From NCBI GenBank assembly GCA_949751835.1, contig CATKHK010000089.1:62001-126000 (forward strand): 64,000 nucleotides of DNA, read 5' to 3'. The notes beneath the pieces were generated by a model. The model ran no database searches and was not told where the DNA came from. It worked only from the letters and a program-made list of their open reading frames with translations. Source of the stretch: Blepharisma japonicum (Eukaryota > Ciliophora > Heterotrichea > Heterotrichida > Blepharismidae). Below, one piece after another: positions 11,433 to 25,000 of the stretch (position 1 is its first letter; each line of letters begins with the position of its first letter). The translations under genes and the position numbers were made by a program.

Positions 11433-14400
11433 ATGAAATTCTGGCAGATTTTTATATTTATAGCTCTAGGTTTATCAATAGACGTTTTTATAGTCTACGA
11501 CAATTCCACCAGCTTAAATATGCCACTTTTCAAGAGTAGCTTAGAATCAAGTTGAAGCAAGACCTCAGAATTTAATGCAGCGTTTACAGATTATATATTA
11601 TTTACAAAAATTTTGAAGGAAAATCCAGAAAATATTGAAATTGTTATTGACCTTACCTCAGATTTTCAGTCACATTTTTGAATTTCAAGACAAGCTTGAA
11701 AGAACCATTTTATTCACTTAACCCAGGAAAATTATAATGAAGTCTATTCTGAATGGTCTTTTTCTTTGAATTCAGATATAAATGTTTATGCGAAAGCTAT
11801 GAATAATGTTTGAGAAAATCTTAATTGGATGGCTGGTGTCGCATTCCTTTCCTTACAGAATTTAATAATAAGAGATAAAGTGCATAATCAATTAGAAAAC
11901 AATGACTTTCACTATGTAATAATCGAAAGCAAGTCTGGAATTCCTGAAGTTATTAATAGAGAGGTATTCAAACTTGGGAGAAATTTATATTTCGTATTTA
12001 CAGAAAGTGATATTTCTGAAGAAATTATAAGTAATTTGGTGGAAACTAAGCTTTTAACCAAGGGTTGTGGCTTATTTCTTAGCCAGGAAAGTAGTTATAA
12101 AGTAGGAATAGATGGATCATTAATATTAGCATCTAAAGGCCAAGAGCAAACTACTTCATTTCAAGAATCTTTACTAGCAAGTATTATCAATTTATTTAGC
12201 TCACTTCTTGATTTTTTGCAAAAAAATAATTTTTATATTGACAGTCCTACTTTCTTAAAGAATGCATTTATTTCTTTATGTGAAAACCATTTTTGTACTA
12301 ATTCTTTCAGCTTAGTGAATATTCAGTCGGGTAAACGAGTTTTAATAGGCGATGCTTTATCTTCAAATTTTTCATCAATAATTTTCCCAGGTGGGCAAAT
12401 TTCAGTTCCTTATGCACAGAAAAAAAAAATTAATATTAGCATAAGCAATGGGATTCACAATCCTTTTACTAATCTTACAATGCCTTATTTCCAGGTGCAA
12501 TATTTTGGGGTTTATATAGCGATCGATCAAATTAACAGTGGAGCTGACTTAATTCCAAATTTTATTATGGAGCCAACAACTTTTGATAGTGGTAATTCAA
12601 TATATGATTTTAGGTTTTCTTATAATTGCTTTAGCAAGAACATTGAAAAAATTGGCGTTATGCATATACCACAAAGCTTTACCCCTTTAGTTGTAGGAAC
12701 AATGAAAACTTTAAGTGCATTAAATATATCAATTCCAGTTATTGCAGGGTTATCTAATGACGCGTCTTTATCATTTTCCGAAACATTTCCTTATTTTTCA
12801 AGAACCACATTTGATGGCACCTATGTAGCCAGCCAATCTTTAAAGCTCCTTTATACTTTAGGTTGAAGAAACTGTGCCATTTTATACCAAAATGAAATAT
12901 TTATGACCTCAGTTTATAAAGAATTTGTAAAAACAGCAAAAGAATATCGTTTTAACATTTTAAATCGAGAGGATCTTAGGCTCATTCCAAGTTTTGTAAA
13001 AAACTATACCAGCCTTTTAAATTATACACATGTAATGCAAGAAGTTGTTGATTCCAATGCTAAACTTCTAATTATTGTTATGACTGGCTCGATAAATCAT
13101 TATATTATGGACATTTTTTACGATTTAGGAATTAGAAAAGGAGACTTTGTAGTTTTTTGGGCAATAACTGCATGGATTAATAGCATGTATATTCCTCGTG
13201 GTGACAATATAACAAAATCAATAGAGATTTCGTTGCCTTCTATATCGTTAGATCAGCCGGCATTTGTTGGAGAAATTGGTAAATGAGTAAATATACAGTT
13301 GACATCAAAATATAAGACCGAAAATAATATTGCTTCATGCTGGTCTTATGACGCTGCAAGATTAGGAATTAATGCTCTAGATTATATGATTAATAGAGGC
13401 CAAGACTACAAAAATGGGAGTTTATTTATGAGCTCGATAAGAAAGCAGAATTTTATAGGGTGTTCAGGAAATATTAGAATTGAACCGAATAGTAATAATC
13501 GATTTATTGATTCTCTTGTTTTAAAAAATGCTATATGAGATGAAAACATTGGGAATGTTATTTTAGAAGAAGTTGGAAGCTGGAGTCCTGTAGGAAATAA
13601 ATTGTTGACTATGCAAAAATCAATACATTATAGTGGAAATTCGACAACTAAGCCTAATGAGTTTAGAGTTGTATTAGATGGCTGCCCATTTCCTCAATCA
13701 GCAATTAAAACCTTTGAGAAAGGCAGGTATTTAATATTTGGGATAGGAACCGCGACTGTAATATGAAGTTTTTTTATAACTTTTTATATTTGGAAACGGT
13801 GGAGTCAAATAGTGATTCCTGATCTAATGAGCCGAGAAGAAGCATCATATGAAGACTTTATTATGGCCTCTACAATTGTAATTGAGTTTTTCCAATTTTT
13901 AGCTATGGGGCCAGGCATGAAGCCAGTTAGCTCTTTTTTAAATTCTATAGGAGATGCTTTGTCTTTAAATTTTGATGATTTTATCACACCAAAAAATGGT
14001 GTATTTTGAATTATAATTGACTTGGTATTTGTCGGTGTATTTTTATGGGTAATTCTTTCACTAGTTGCACTGTTAAATCTTGGCGAAAGAAAATTTTATG
14101 GTAAATGAATAGTTGAAAAACTTAGTAGTTATGCTGATTATTTAATGCCATTTTTAGGAAATTTATGTTTTATTCCATTTATTTCATTATTATTGGATGT
14201 TTTTGTGTGTGATCAATCAATAGGTGATAATTTTACTGATAGCTTTATGATGAAGGATTGCTACCAATTCTGCTGAAAAAACGAACATTTAGTATATGCA
14301 ATCTTTTCTGGTATTGCCATTATTTTGTATGAGCCACTTGCTATCTCTTGCAGACCTCTTTGACAAGAAATGCAGAGTTTAGCTCACGTAAAATATATTC

Positions 14401-14846
14401 CTCTACATCTGATGGAAAAATCGATAATTCAGGTGATTTTTATTGTTCTTAACAAAACAATAAAAAGAGCACAAAGTTTAGCCCATGGAGTCATATTTAC
14501 GGTTATTATGCTATCTTTTGCAATTTTTACACTAAAATACAAAGCTTATAATTATGAAAGATTTAGCTGATGACTATCATTGAGTCTATTTGGTGTTGCC
14601 TGAGGATCTTTTTTAGCTACAATTGATAATGAAATAGGTGATGAGTCTTTTTTTTGGATCCTTCTTTTGATCATTGGCTGATCTGTATTATTATGCATTG
14701 GGGTGATAGTGCAAAGAGTAAGATATCCTAGCCTATTATACAGAGCTCAAAAAATAAACACTGAAAAATTGTATCATTTTGCTTTTGCTTTTAGTTCCAG
14801 AATTGGTGATTATGATGAAGTTGGGAGCGTTAATTTCTTACAATAA
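11433..14846 (+). CDS. R3: type I periplasmic-binding-like multi-pass receptor
   Basis: A 1137-aa frame ending in TAA, with many UGA-Trp codons that fragment it under the standard code. The start is chosen at 11433: it gives a signal peptide (MKFWQIFIFIALGLSID) matching R4, and it lies in frame with all later parts. The layout is as in R1: N-terminal divergent region; ligand domain with the 'SCWSYDAARLG..ALDYMINRG' and 'F.GCSGNIRIEPN' regions; about nine membrane segments; tail after the last segment longer than in R1 and ending VNFLQ. It pairs with R4 rather than R1/R2. No introns seen. Inferred chemoreceptor; ligand unknown. Confidence 0.85.
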
Positions 14847-15464
14847 ATATTCATCAACAAATTACCCCAAAATACAAATTTTACCTAAAACTAAACGTAT
14901 AAAGAAATTTATTACCTAATCATTAAATAGTATAAATTCTAGTCTTCGAATTCATTTTGACTTTTTTAATTCATTTATATATTATAAATCTATTATTTTT
15001 GCTCTAATTAGACCCTAAATTAGCTCAAAATTAATTATAAAGTTTTACATAGTTTAATAGCAATACTCAAAAATATGACTATTAGTTAAACATAATCGGC
15101 ATTTCTCAAGAGCCTTTTAACAATATTGGAATTAATTGAAAAAATGCCTGCTTTGTTTATTTTCAGTCTACAATTGATCTATTGCTTCAATACAAACATT
15201 CAAAAATATGCCAAATAAAAGTTAAAACAGATACAGTCTTTCTGATAATTTTAGCACAATTATTTTTGTTATGTGCCAAACTTAAAATATTTAATATATT
15301 TATATTTGTCAAATATTAGTTTCTGATGTTTTGGCTAAGACTGTAAATTAAATTCTCAATAGAAGTAAATTTTATCAGTTTCTCACCAAAAAAGAGATCA
15401 ATAATTGCCACTAAAAAATAATTTAAGAATGCTCAATAAAGTATATTAAGCAGTTTTAATATAA
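14847..15464. other. AT-rich spacer between R3 and R4
   Basis: I see no gene or RNA here. It contains no recognisable gene X relic, unlike the spacers after R1 and R2. It must include the R3 3' end and the R4 promoter. Confidence 0.5.
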
Positions 15465-18400
15465 ATGAAGCTCTGGCTGTTTTTCCTATTTCTATCTTTA
15501 TCTGCAGCAATAGATGTTTTCATAGTCTATGACAATTATACCAGCATTAATATACCCCTTTTCAAGAGTAGTTTATTGTCAAGCTGATCTTTATCACAAG
15601 AAATTAATGCAGAATTTATTGATTTTCCATCATTTCTCAGTGAAAATCCTGAAAATATTCAAATTGTTATTGACCTGACCTCAAGTTTCCAGTCTCACTT
15701 TTATATTTCACAGCTAGCTTGGAGAAGCCATTTTATACATTTAACTCGGGAAAATTATAGTAAAGCTTATACTGACTGAACTTTTTCTTTAAACCTGAAT
15801 ATTAGGGAGTATTTTTTTGCAATGAAAAATATATGACAAAATCTCAATTGAGGAAACGGTGTTGTATTTCTTAATTTGGAAACTTTATTACTTAGAGATT
15901 CATTGCACGATCAAATAGTTAATAATTTTTATTATGCTATTATAGAAAGCAGATCAGGAATTTCTGAAGTTATTAATCGAGAAGTATATAATTTAGGCCA
16001 AAATTTATATTTTTTATTCACAGGAAACGAGATTTCTGAAGAAATTGTCAAAAATTTAGTAGAAACGAAGCTTTTAAGTAAAGGAAGTGGTATATTTTTA
16101 ACACAAGAAAGTGGATATAAAGTAACATTTGATGGGTCTTTAATATTGACACCAAAAGGACAAGAATATACAACCTCATTCCAGGAATCTCTAACTGCAA
16201 ATATTATAAATCTATTTGATTTATTATTTGAATATTTAAGCAGAGGCAATCATTATCTGGACTGCGAAATTCTATTAAAAAATGCATTTACTTCCTTATG
16301 TGAAAACCATTTTTGTACTCATTCTTACAGTTTAGTGAATATTCAGTCAGGAAAAAGAGTTTACATAGCTGACGCTTTATCTTCGAATTTTTCATCAATA
16401 ATTTTCCCAGGTGGACAAATTTCAGTGCCTTACTCTGAGAAAAAAAAAATTAATTTTAGCATAAGTAAAGGAATTAGTGATTCTGATAGCAGTATTACTA
16501 TGCTTCTTTTCCTCGTACAAAATTGAGGTGTTGATGCAGCAGTAGCCCAAGTCAACAGCGGAATTGATTTAATTCCTAAATTTTCAATTGAAACAACTAT
16601 AATTGACTGTTGAGGCGACTCATATGATTTTCAATACTCATATGCCTGCTTTGGGAAAAATACTACCAAAATTGGTGTCATGCACATCCCAACTACTCTC
16701 ACTGAGCTTGTCCTCGGCACGATAAAAATATTTGGCTCATTAAATATTACAATTCCTATAATCCCAGGGCTTTCTAATGACAACTCGCTATCCTCTTCTG
16801 AGTTATACCCTTATTTTTCTCGAATCACATATGACTGGACTTATGTGATTCATCAGTCCTTAAAGCTTATATATACCCTTGGCTGAAGAAACTGCGCTGT
16901 TGTATATCAAAATGAAACATTTTTAGCTTCAGTCTATAGCGAATTTGCAAAAACAGCTAAAGAATACAATGTTAATATTTTAAATAGAGAAAATTTAAGA
17001 GCTATTCCTGAAAATATTTTGGATTATAATAGTCTTTTGAATTATTCTTATGTCATGCAAGAAGTTATTGATTCTAATGCAAAATTGGTAGTCGTTATTA
17101 TATTTAGTCCTGTTAATTTTTATATTATGGACATTTTTTATGACCTAGGAATCAGAAAAGGGGATTTTGTAGTTTTTTGGGCATGCACTGCGTGAATTAA
17201 TTATATATATAATTTTCCTGACGAAAACTTGACGAAAACAATAGAAGTTTCGCTGCCTTCTTTATCATTAGACCAGCCTGCATTTGTAGGCAAAGTCGGA
17301 AATTGGGTAAATAATCAGCTTTTATCAATCTACGGGATCCCAAATAATTGTCTTTCATGCTGGTCTTATGACTCCACAAGACTTGTAATTAATGCCCTTG
17401 ATTATATGATTAATAGAGGTCTAGACTATACAAATGGAACCCTATTAATGAGCGCTATAAGAAAACAGAACTTTTCTGGCTGCTCAGGAAGTATTCGAAT
17501 CGAGCCAGATAACAATAATCGATTTATTAATTCTCTTGTAGTCAAAAATGCTATATTAAATGAGAGCAGTGGACAAGTCATATTAGAAGAAATCGGAAAT
17601 TGAACCCCTTCAGGGAATACCTTACTTATTATGAATAAGCCTATAGTTTATTATGGAAATTCCTCAGGGAAGCCAAGTGACTTTAGGGTTATTCTGAATA
17701 ATTGCAATTTATTGGAATCACAAATAAAACCATTCATGAAAGGGCGATATTTGATGAGTGGGATAGGAATTATTGTTATCATTTGGACGTGTTTTATCAC
17801 ATTTTGTGCTTGGAAACGATGAAGCCAGGTTGTAGTCCCTGAGCTAATATCTCAAGAAGAAGCCTCAACCCAAGATTTTATTATGGGCGCTACCATTATG
17901 ATAGAATTTTTTCAGCTTTTAATGCTAGGACCTAGCATTAAGCCAATTAGCCTATTTTTATATTCACTAGGAGATGCTTTTTCTTTAAATTTGGATGAAT
18001 TTATTACAGTCAAAAATGGAATTTTTTGGATTGTTATTGATTTTGTTTTTGGCGGAGTTTTTGTGTGGGTAGTTTTATCAGCAATTGTCCTGCTTAATCT
18101 TGGGGAGCGAAAATTTTGAGGAAACTGTATAATTAGAAAGTTGAGTGACTACGCTGAGGATTTAATGCCAATTTTGGGGAATTTATGCTTTATTCCTATT
18201 ACTTCTTTACTGCTGGATGTATTTGTGTGTGATAAGGCTATAGGCGATAGATTTACTGATAGCTTTATGATGAAAGACTGCTATCAGTTTTGCTGAAAAG
18301 ATGAGCATTTGATATATTCAATCTTTTCTGGAATTGCCATTATTTTATACGAGCCACTAGCTGTCTTATTTCGTCCTCTTTGGCAAGAAATGCAAACTTT

Positions 18401-18866
18401 AGCTCATGTAAAATACATCCCTATACATCTGATGGAGAAATCAGTATTTCAAATAGCTTTTATTGTCCTAAGTAAAACGATTAAAAGATCTCAGAGTTTA
18501 ACATATGGGGTTATATTTACAGTTCTCTCTGCAATATATGCAATTTTTACGCTAAAATATAAGGCCTTTAATTATGAAAGATTTAGCTGATGGTTATCAT
18601 TAAGCTTATTTGGAGTTTCTTGAGGATCATTTTTGGCTACACTGAAACATAGCTTAGACTATGATTCATTTATCTGGGTCATTCTTTTAATTATAGGCTG
18701 ATCTCTCTTGACAGGTATAGGAATAACAGTGCAGCAAGTAAAATATCCAAGCTTTTTGTATAGGGCTCGAAGTATAAACACTGAAAAGCTATACCAATTT
18801 GCATTTTCTTTCACTATAAGAGGGATATATGATTATGATGTACCAAATACAGCTTTTATGCAGTAA
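15465..18866 (+). CDS. R4: type I periplasmic-binding-like multi-pass receptor
   Basis: A 1133-aa frame ending in TAA with UGA as Trp. The start at 15465 gives a signal peptide (MKLWLFFLFLSLSAAID). It is the sister of R3 throughout. Its ligand domain has diverged most at the beginning: the conserved turn near 16500-16640 contains extra Trp and altered residues where R1-R3 share 'PTTFD'. That suggests a changed or relaxed binding site. The membrane part is well conserved (LYEPLAV..RPLWQEMQ..AHVKY, NYERFSWW). It is followed after only 207 bp by the 3' end of gene A on the opposite strand, so the two transcripts converge; 18867-19073 holds nothing else. Confidence 0.85.
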
Positions 18867-19073
18867 GATCTGAACAATTTTTAAAATGTTTAATATATAT
18901 TTAACTAGCAAGCCTAACTAATATTTGGATCAATTTATTAGAATATTTTGTTTTGGCAATAAAAAAACTATTTTTCTAAATAAATTAAGCCATTTCCTAA
19001 CTTCATCAGTATCAAAAAAGCTTAAAAAATAGTTTAAGAAATTCTAAATTAGTCTATTTTAAATAGCTTATCT

Positions 19074-22000
19074 CTAATTCATTGATATCCAACCCAATAC
19101 TAACAGCCAAATCCAAGAGAAGATCAGATCCATTGACCCTGACTTGCTTTCACATTGCTTTGTAGTTGGGTTAAACTTACCTTTTCCACAAGAACATGTA
19201 CCATTTCCATTATTCGTCGTTGCAGCTGCATCTTGACAAGTTGTGCAGACATTAAGAGCACTACAAGTAGCACAAGTAACATCACAAGCAGAACAAGTAT
19301 TTGACTGCTCTACTAAATAATAACCATTCTGACATACACATGCTTCTTCTTGGGTATTAAATACTTTCATAGTGTCTATACATGTGCATGATCCATCAGC
19401 ATTTAAGCTCATATTATTTTGGTCAAAACAAATTTTGCAGGCATTTTGACCACTACATGAAGAACAGCCTGTATCACAAGCTGTGCAGACATTGGTTAAA
19501 CTGCTATAAAACCCAGGGTTGCATGAGCAGGAAACAGCTCCTGGGAAAATTGATGCATTTTTATCATTGCATTTACAAACTCCATTCACTACAGCAGCAT
19601 TTTGAGCATCATAACAACTTGTACAGCTCTTTGGGTCTCCACAAGCAGAACATCCATTTCCGCACGACGAGCAAGAGTTTCCATTAAGATAATAGCCTTG
19701 GTTACAGCCACAAATTTGGTTTTGAGAATTAAAAACGGCATTTGGATCGCTACAAACGCAGACTCCAGCACTGATAACTGTATGTGAAGGATCAAAGCAA
19801 ACAGAGCAGGAGGTCTGGGACACACATTTTTGGCATGTAGCAGGGCATGGGATACAAGCACCGCCGCTGTTCCAATACCCTTCGTCACAAACACAAAGTT
19901 TTTGAGAGTTATCAAATGAGGCATCAGGGTCGTCACATGAGCAAGAACCTGAGGTAGAAATTGTGGTATGGGCTTGGTCATAGCAGGTTTGGCAATTAGT
20001 TGGGCTTGTACAGGTCTGGCAGCCTGCCCCACATGCAGTACAAACAGTTGTTCCTTTATAGTATCCTGGAGCACATTGACATACATTGTTACTTGGGTTA
20101 AATACTGAATTTCTGTCTATACAGGAGCAAGACCCATTGCTATTGTTAATGGTATTTGTAGGGTCATAGCATGTAGAACATGAAGAAGCAGACGCACATA
20201 TGGCACATCCAGAGGAGCATAATACACATTTATTGTAAGAACTGTTGAAATAGTACCCATTATTACAGACACATTTATTGCTACTTGTACTGAAGCTAGC
20301 ATTTGGGTCCGTGCAGGTACAGACACCGTTTGAAAGAGTCATGTGGGTTGAGTCGGCACAGGCTGTACAAAAAGTAGCTTGGTTTACGCATTGGGCACAT
20401 GGAGTGGTGCATGGAGAACAGACAGTGTTGGAACTGTAATAATAGCCGGAGTTGCAGACACAGGCGTTGTTTGTTAAGGTGGAGAATGATGGGCAAGTGC
20501 AAGATGGAGCTGCTGACATGTGGGTAGTATCGACACAAGTAAGACAGTTGGTAGAGGAGGTAGTGCAGGTTGAACATTGGGTGCTGCATGCAGAACACAT
20601 AGTATTGCTGCTGTAATAATAACCAGGATTACAGACACAATTGCCATTGGTTAAAGTGCTGCTGGCTGGACAGGAACAAGCTGGAGCTGCTGTCATATGG
20701 GTTGTGTCAATACATGTAGAGCAAGCTGCAGCAGAGGTAGAGCAAGTAGCACATTGAGCATTGCATGCTGAACAAGTTGTAGCAGCTGAATAATAGAATC
20801 CATTATTACAGACACAGCTACCATTAGTAAGCGCTGAGTTAGTAGGACAATTACATTGAGGAGCTGCTGACATATGGGTTGTATCAATACAGGTCTGGCA
20901 GTTAGTATTTGATGTCGTACAAGTCCCACATTGAGGTGCACATTGAGAGCATAGTGTATTGGTGCTATAATAATATCCATTGTTGCATACACAAGTATTT
21001 CCTACCAATGAGCTCAATGCTGGGCAAACGCACTGAGGAGGAGTTCCCATATGGACAGTATCAGTGCAGGTAACACAATTTAAGGCTGAATTAACACAAG
21101 AAGCACAATTTGTGGCACATTGGGTGCATGTGGTAGGGTTGCTATAGAAATAGCCTGTAGAGCAGACACATTGGCTGTTAGTAAAAGCTGAGTTTGTAGG
21201 ACAAGTGCAGGTAGGGATGCCGTTGGTATGGATAGAATCAGTACAAGCAGTACAAGTATTTAAAGCAGAGCAGGTTTGGCATTGTCCAGCACAAGGAGAA
21301 CAGACTGAGTTACTTGAAAAATAGTAGCCATCGTTGCAGACACATTGCCCATTGGTAAGTGTAGAGAATGCTGGACATGCACAGGCAGGAGCTGCAGTCA
21401 TATGAGTGGTGTCTGAGCAGGTTAAACAATTTGCTTGGGTGGTCACACAAGTTCCACAATTTCCAGCACATTGAGAACAAACAGTATTTGCAGAGTAAAA
21501 ATATCCAGCATTACAAACACATGCATTTCCAACCAATGTAGCTTGAGCAGGACAATTACAGCCTGGAGCACTTGACATATGAGTAGTATCGGTACAGCTT
21601 CCACAATTGGTAGAAGACTGAGAACAGGTAACACATTGGCCTGAACATTGAGAACAAGTTGTAGCTGCGCTGTAATAATAACCAGGGTTGCAAACACAGG
21701 CACCAGTAGTCAAGGTAGACTGAGTAGGACATTGGCAAAGAGGAGCTGCTGACATGTGAACTGAGTCTATACAAGTATCACAGGTATTAGGATTTGTATC
21801 ACAAGTAGCGCAGTTATTATTGCAGGCTAGACAAGTTGTAGGATTGCTATAATAGAAACCAGGGTTGCATTGACAAGTATTTCCGTTTTGGTATCCATTT
21901 GTTGGGCAAGCACATGCAGGAGCAGCTGACATGTGAATAGTATCAACACAGGCATTACAATTGCCAGCTGAATTCGTGCATCCTGCACAATTGGCACTGC

Positions 22001-25000
22001 ATGGAGAACAGACATTTGCACTGCTGAAATAATAGCCTGTATTGCAGACACAAAGGCCATTAACTAAGGTGCTTAGATTAGGACAGCCACATGCAGGAGC
22101 AGCTGTCATATGGACGGTATCACTACAGGTTAAACAATTTGCTGCTGAAGTATCACAGGTTTGGCAGTTATTCTGACATGCTGAACATAAAGTATTTGTA
22201 CTGTAATAGTATCCAGTGTTGCAAACACAATTATTCCCTGTAAGAGCTGAATTGGCTGGGCATCCACATGCAGGAGCAGCTGACATATGAACTGTGTCCT
22301 TGCAGGTATCACAAGTATTAGGGTCGGAGTCACAACTGGCACAGTTAGATTGGCAAGCAGCACAAACAGTTGCGGAACTATAATAATAGCCTATATTGCA
22401 GGCACAAATATTGCCAACTAAGCTTCCATTTGCAGGGCAAGCACAAGCTGGGGCTGCAGACATGTGAACAGTGTCTACACAAGTGCCGCAATTGGCTTGA
22501 GTGGTAGAACAGCTAACACATTGTGGAGCACAAGCAGAGCAAATGGTATTTGTGCTGAAATAAAAGCCTGTATTACAAGTGCAAGTTCCAGCAATCAAAG
22601 CTGAAGAGGGTGGGCATGTGCAGGTTGGAGGGTTTCCCATATGGACAGTATCAATGCAAGCTGAGCAAGTAGAGTCAGACACTGAACAGGCAGAACACTG
22701 AGGAGCGCAAGGGCTACATTGACCATTAGCAGAGAAATAATACCCTGTATTGCAAACACATTGTCCACTAGCATTTATTGCAGAGTTAGCTGGACAAGCA
22801 CATGCAGGAGCATTTGTCATATGAGTTGTATCAGTGCAGGTCAAACAGTTTGCAGCTGTATTAGAACAGGTGGCACAGTTATTCTGGCAAGCAGTGCAGG
22901 TTGTGGCTGTCCCAGAGCTGTAGAAAAATCCAGGAATACAGGTGCATACGCTATTGGTGATGATTGAGTTAGATGGACAAGAACAAGTTGGGGCTGCTGT
23001 CATATGGACTGTATCAATACAAGTTAAACACCCAGTTCCAGTGCTACAAGTCGCACAGTTAACAGCACATGCAGTACATATAGTAGGTGAAGAGTAATAA
23101 AAGCCTGAATTACAAACACATTGATTTCCAGTAAGTGTTGAAGAAGTTGGACAAGCACAGGTAGGGGCAGCGCTCATATGAGTGGTATCAATGCACGTTA
23201 AACATTCTGCATTATTTTGGCAGGTTGCACAATTACCATTGCATGCAGCACATGTGGTGGCAGAGCTGAAATATAACCCTGCATTGCAAACACATTGCCC
23301 TTGAATTACTGTGGAAGAGGCTGGGCAGGTGCAAGCAGGAATTGACATGTGGACGGTATCAGTGCAGGAATCACAGATAGTTGGACTTGTATTGCAGGTT
23401 GCACAGTTGCCTTGGCATGGAGAACATATAGCACCTTGAAAGTAATAGCCTGTATTGCAGACACAGTTATTTCCTTGTTGAGAAGAGTTAGCAGGGCATT
23501 GACAATTAGGAGCTGCAGACATGTGGGTGGGATCAGCACAGGTTAAGCAAGCAGTTCCAGAACTGCAAGTTGCACAGTTAGTTTGGCATGCAGTGCAGAC
23601 AGTATTTGCAGAGAAATAGTATCCAGCATTGCAAACACAATTACCTGCAGTAAGTTGAGAGTTTGCTGGGCAGTAACAGTTAGGTGCATCTGTGGAATGA
23701 ACTATATCAGTGCATGAAGAGCATACGTCATTAGCTACAGTGCAAGCAGCGCATTGAGGACTACAAGCTTGACATACATTATTAGTAGAATAATAATAAT
23801 ACCCAGGGTTACAGATACAAAAAGTCCCTAAAAGATTTGAATTTGAAAAGCAAGCACAGCCTGGAGCAGCTGACATATGAGCCGGATCCACACAAGTCGC
23901 GCAATTATCCGCTGTTGTTGTACAGGTCCCACAATTTGTATTACAAGCAGCGCAGGTTGTACCACTATAGAAATACCCAGTATTGCAAACACAATTACCT
24001 GCGGTAAGAGCTGAGTTGGCAGGGCATCCACATGTTGGGGCATCACTCATATGAGTTGGATCAGCGCAAGTTAAACAATTTGTATTAGAAACAGTACATG
24101 ATGAGCATTGGTTGGCACATGCTGAGCAAACAGTGTTGCCGCTGAAGTAATAAGCTGCGTTACAGACACAAGTTGATCCTGATAATACTCCGTTAGCTGG
24201 GCAGGCACAACCTGGAGCGTTTGTCATATGGGCAGTGTCAGAGCAGGTAATACAAGTGGTAGCGTCGCTGCAGGTGGCACATGGAGGAGTACAAGCAAGG
24301 CATGATGTCCCACTGAGGTAATAGCCAGTCACACAAGTTGCGCATTGGGCGTCGTTTCCTGCAACACAAGTAGCGCAAGGTGGATTACAATCTTTAAGAA
24401 TTGGCTGATCTGTGAGAGCTTCTAAGCTTTCTTCTAGTTCTTTGACAAATTTCTTGCTTTCTCCATTGAAGACAGCTCTAATAATTCCTCTGCTTAGCAA
24501 ATTAACTTTTTTGTCTTCATTAAGCCCTTTATATGTTTTTGGATCTACCTGAATTTCTATACTAATGAGCTGGCTTTCATTAGACACTTCACATACCTTA
24601 AAACTTGTAGAATTTTGTATGGAGTTCTCACTTATAGTGAAAAATGCTACTAAGTCTGCTTCAATCCCTCCAAGTTTCATGTAATTTTCTAGCTGGATGC
24701 CATCACAGCTATTTTTTTCACCAAGCTTAAGAGGCTGGGCCTGTGGCTTGACGAACAAGAATTGTGATAAGACTTCTGATGCTTTATAAGCTGAGTCTTC
24801 TAAATCTTCCAATAAATCATCCATGTGTGGAGATATGGAATTAACTTCTATATGAATTCGAGCTGGCCTATAAATTTCTTTAAATCGGCTTGATTCAGCT
24901 TGGATTCTGGGAAGAAACTGTGGAGTGTCCTTAGGAGAAAACACAGAAGAAGCTGAAGAAAGACCAATTGTTAAGAGGATAAGCAAGGCGAAGGTGGGTT

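Noticed and set aside
19382-23546. Plus-strand and shifted minus-strand open frames within gene A
   Set aside because: They are by-products of the repetitive Cys-rich coding sequence in other frames; similar shadows occur in B-G.
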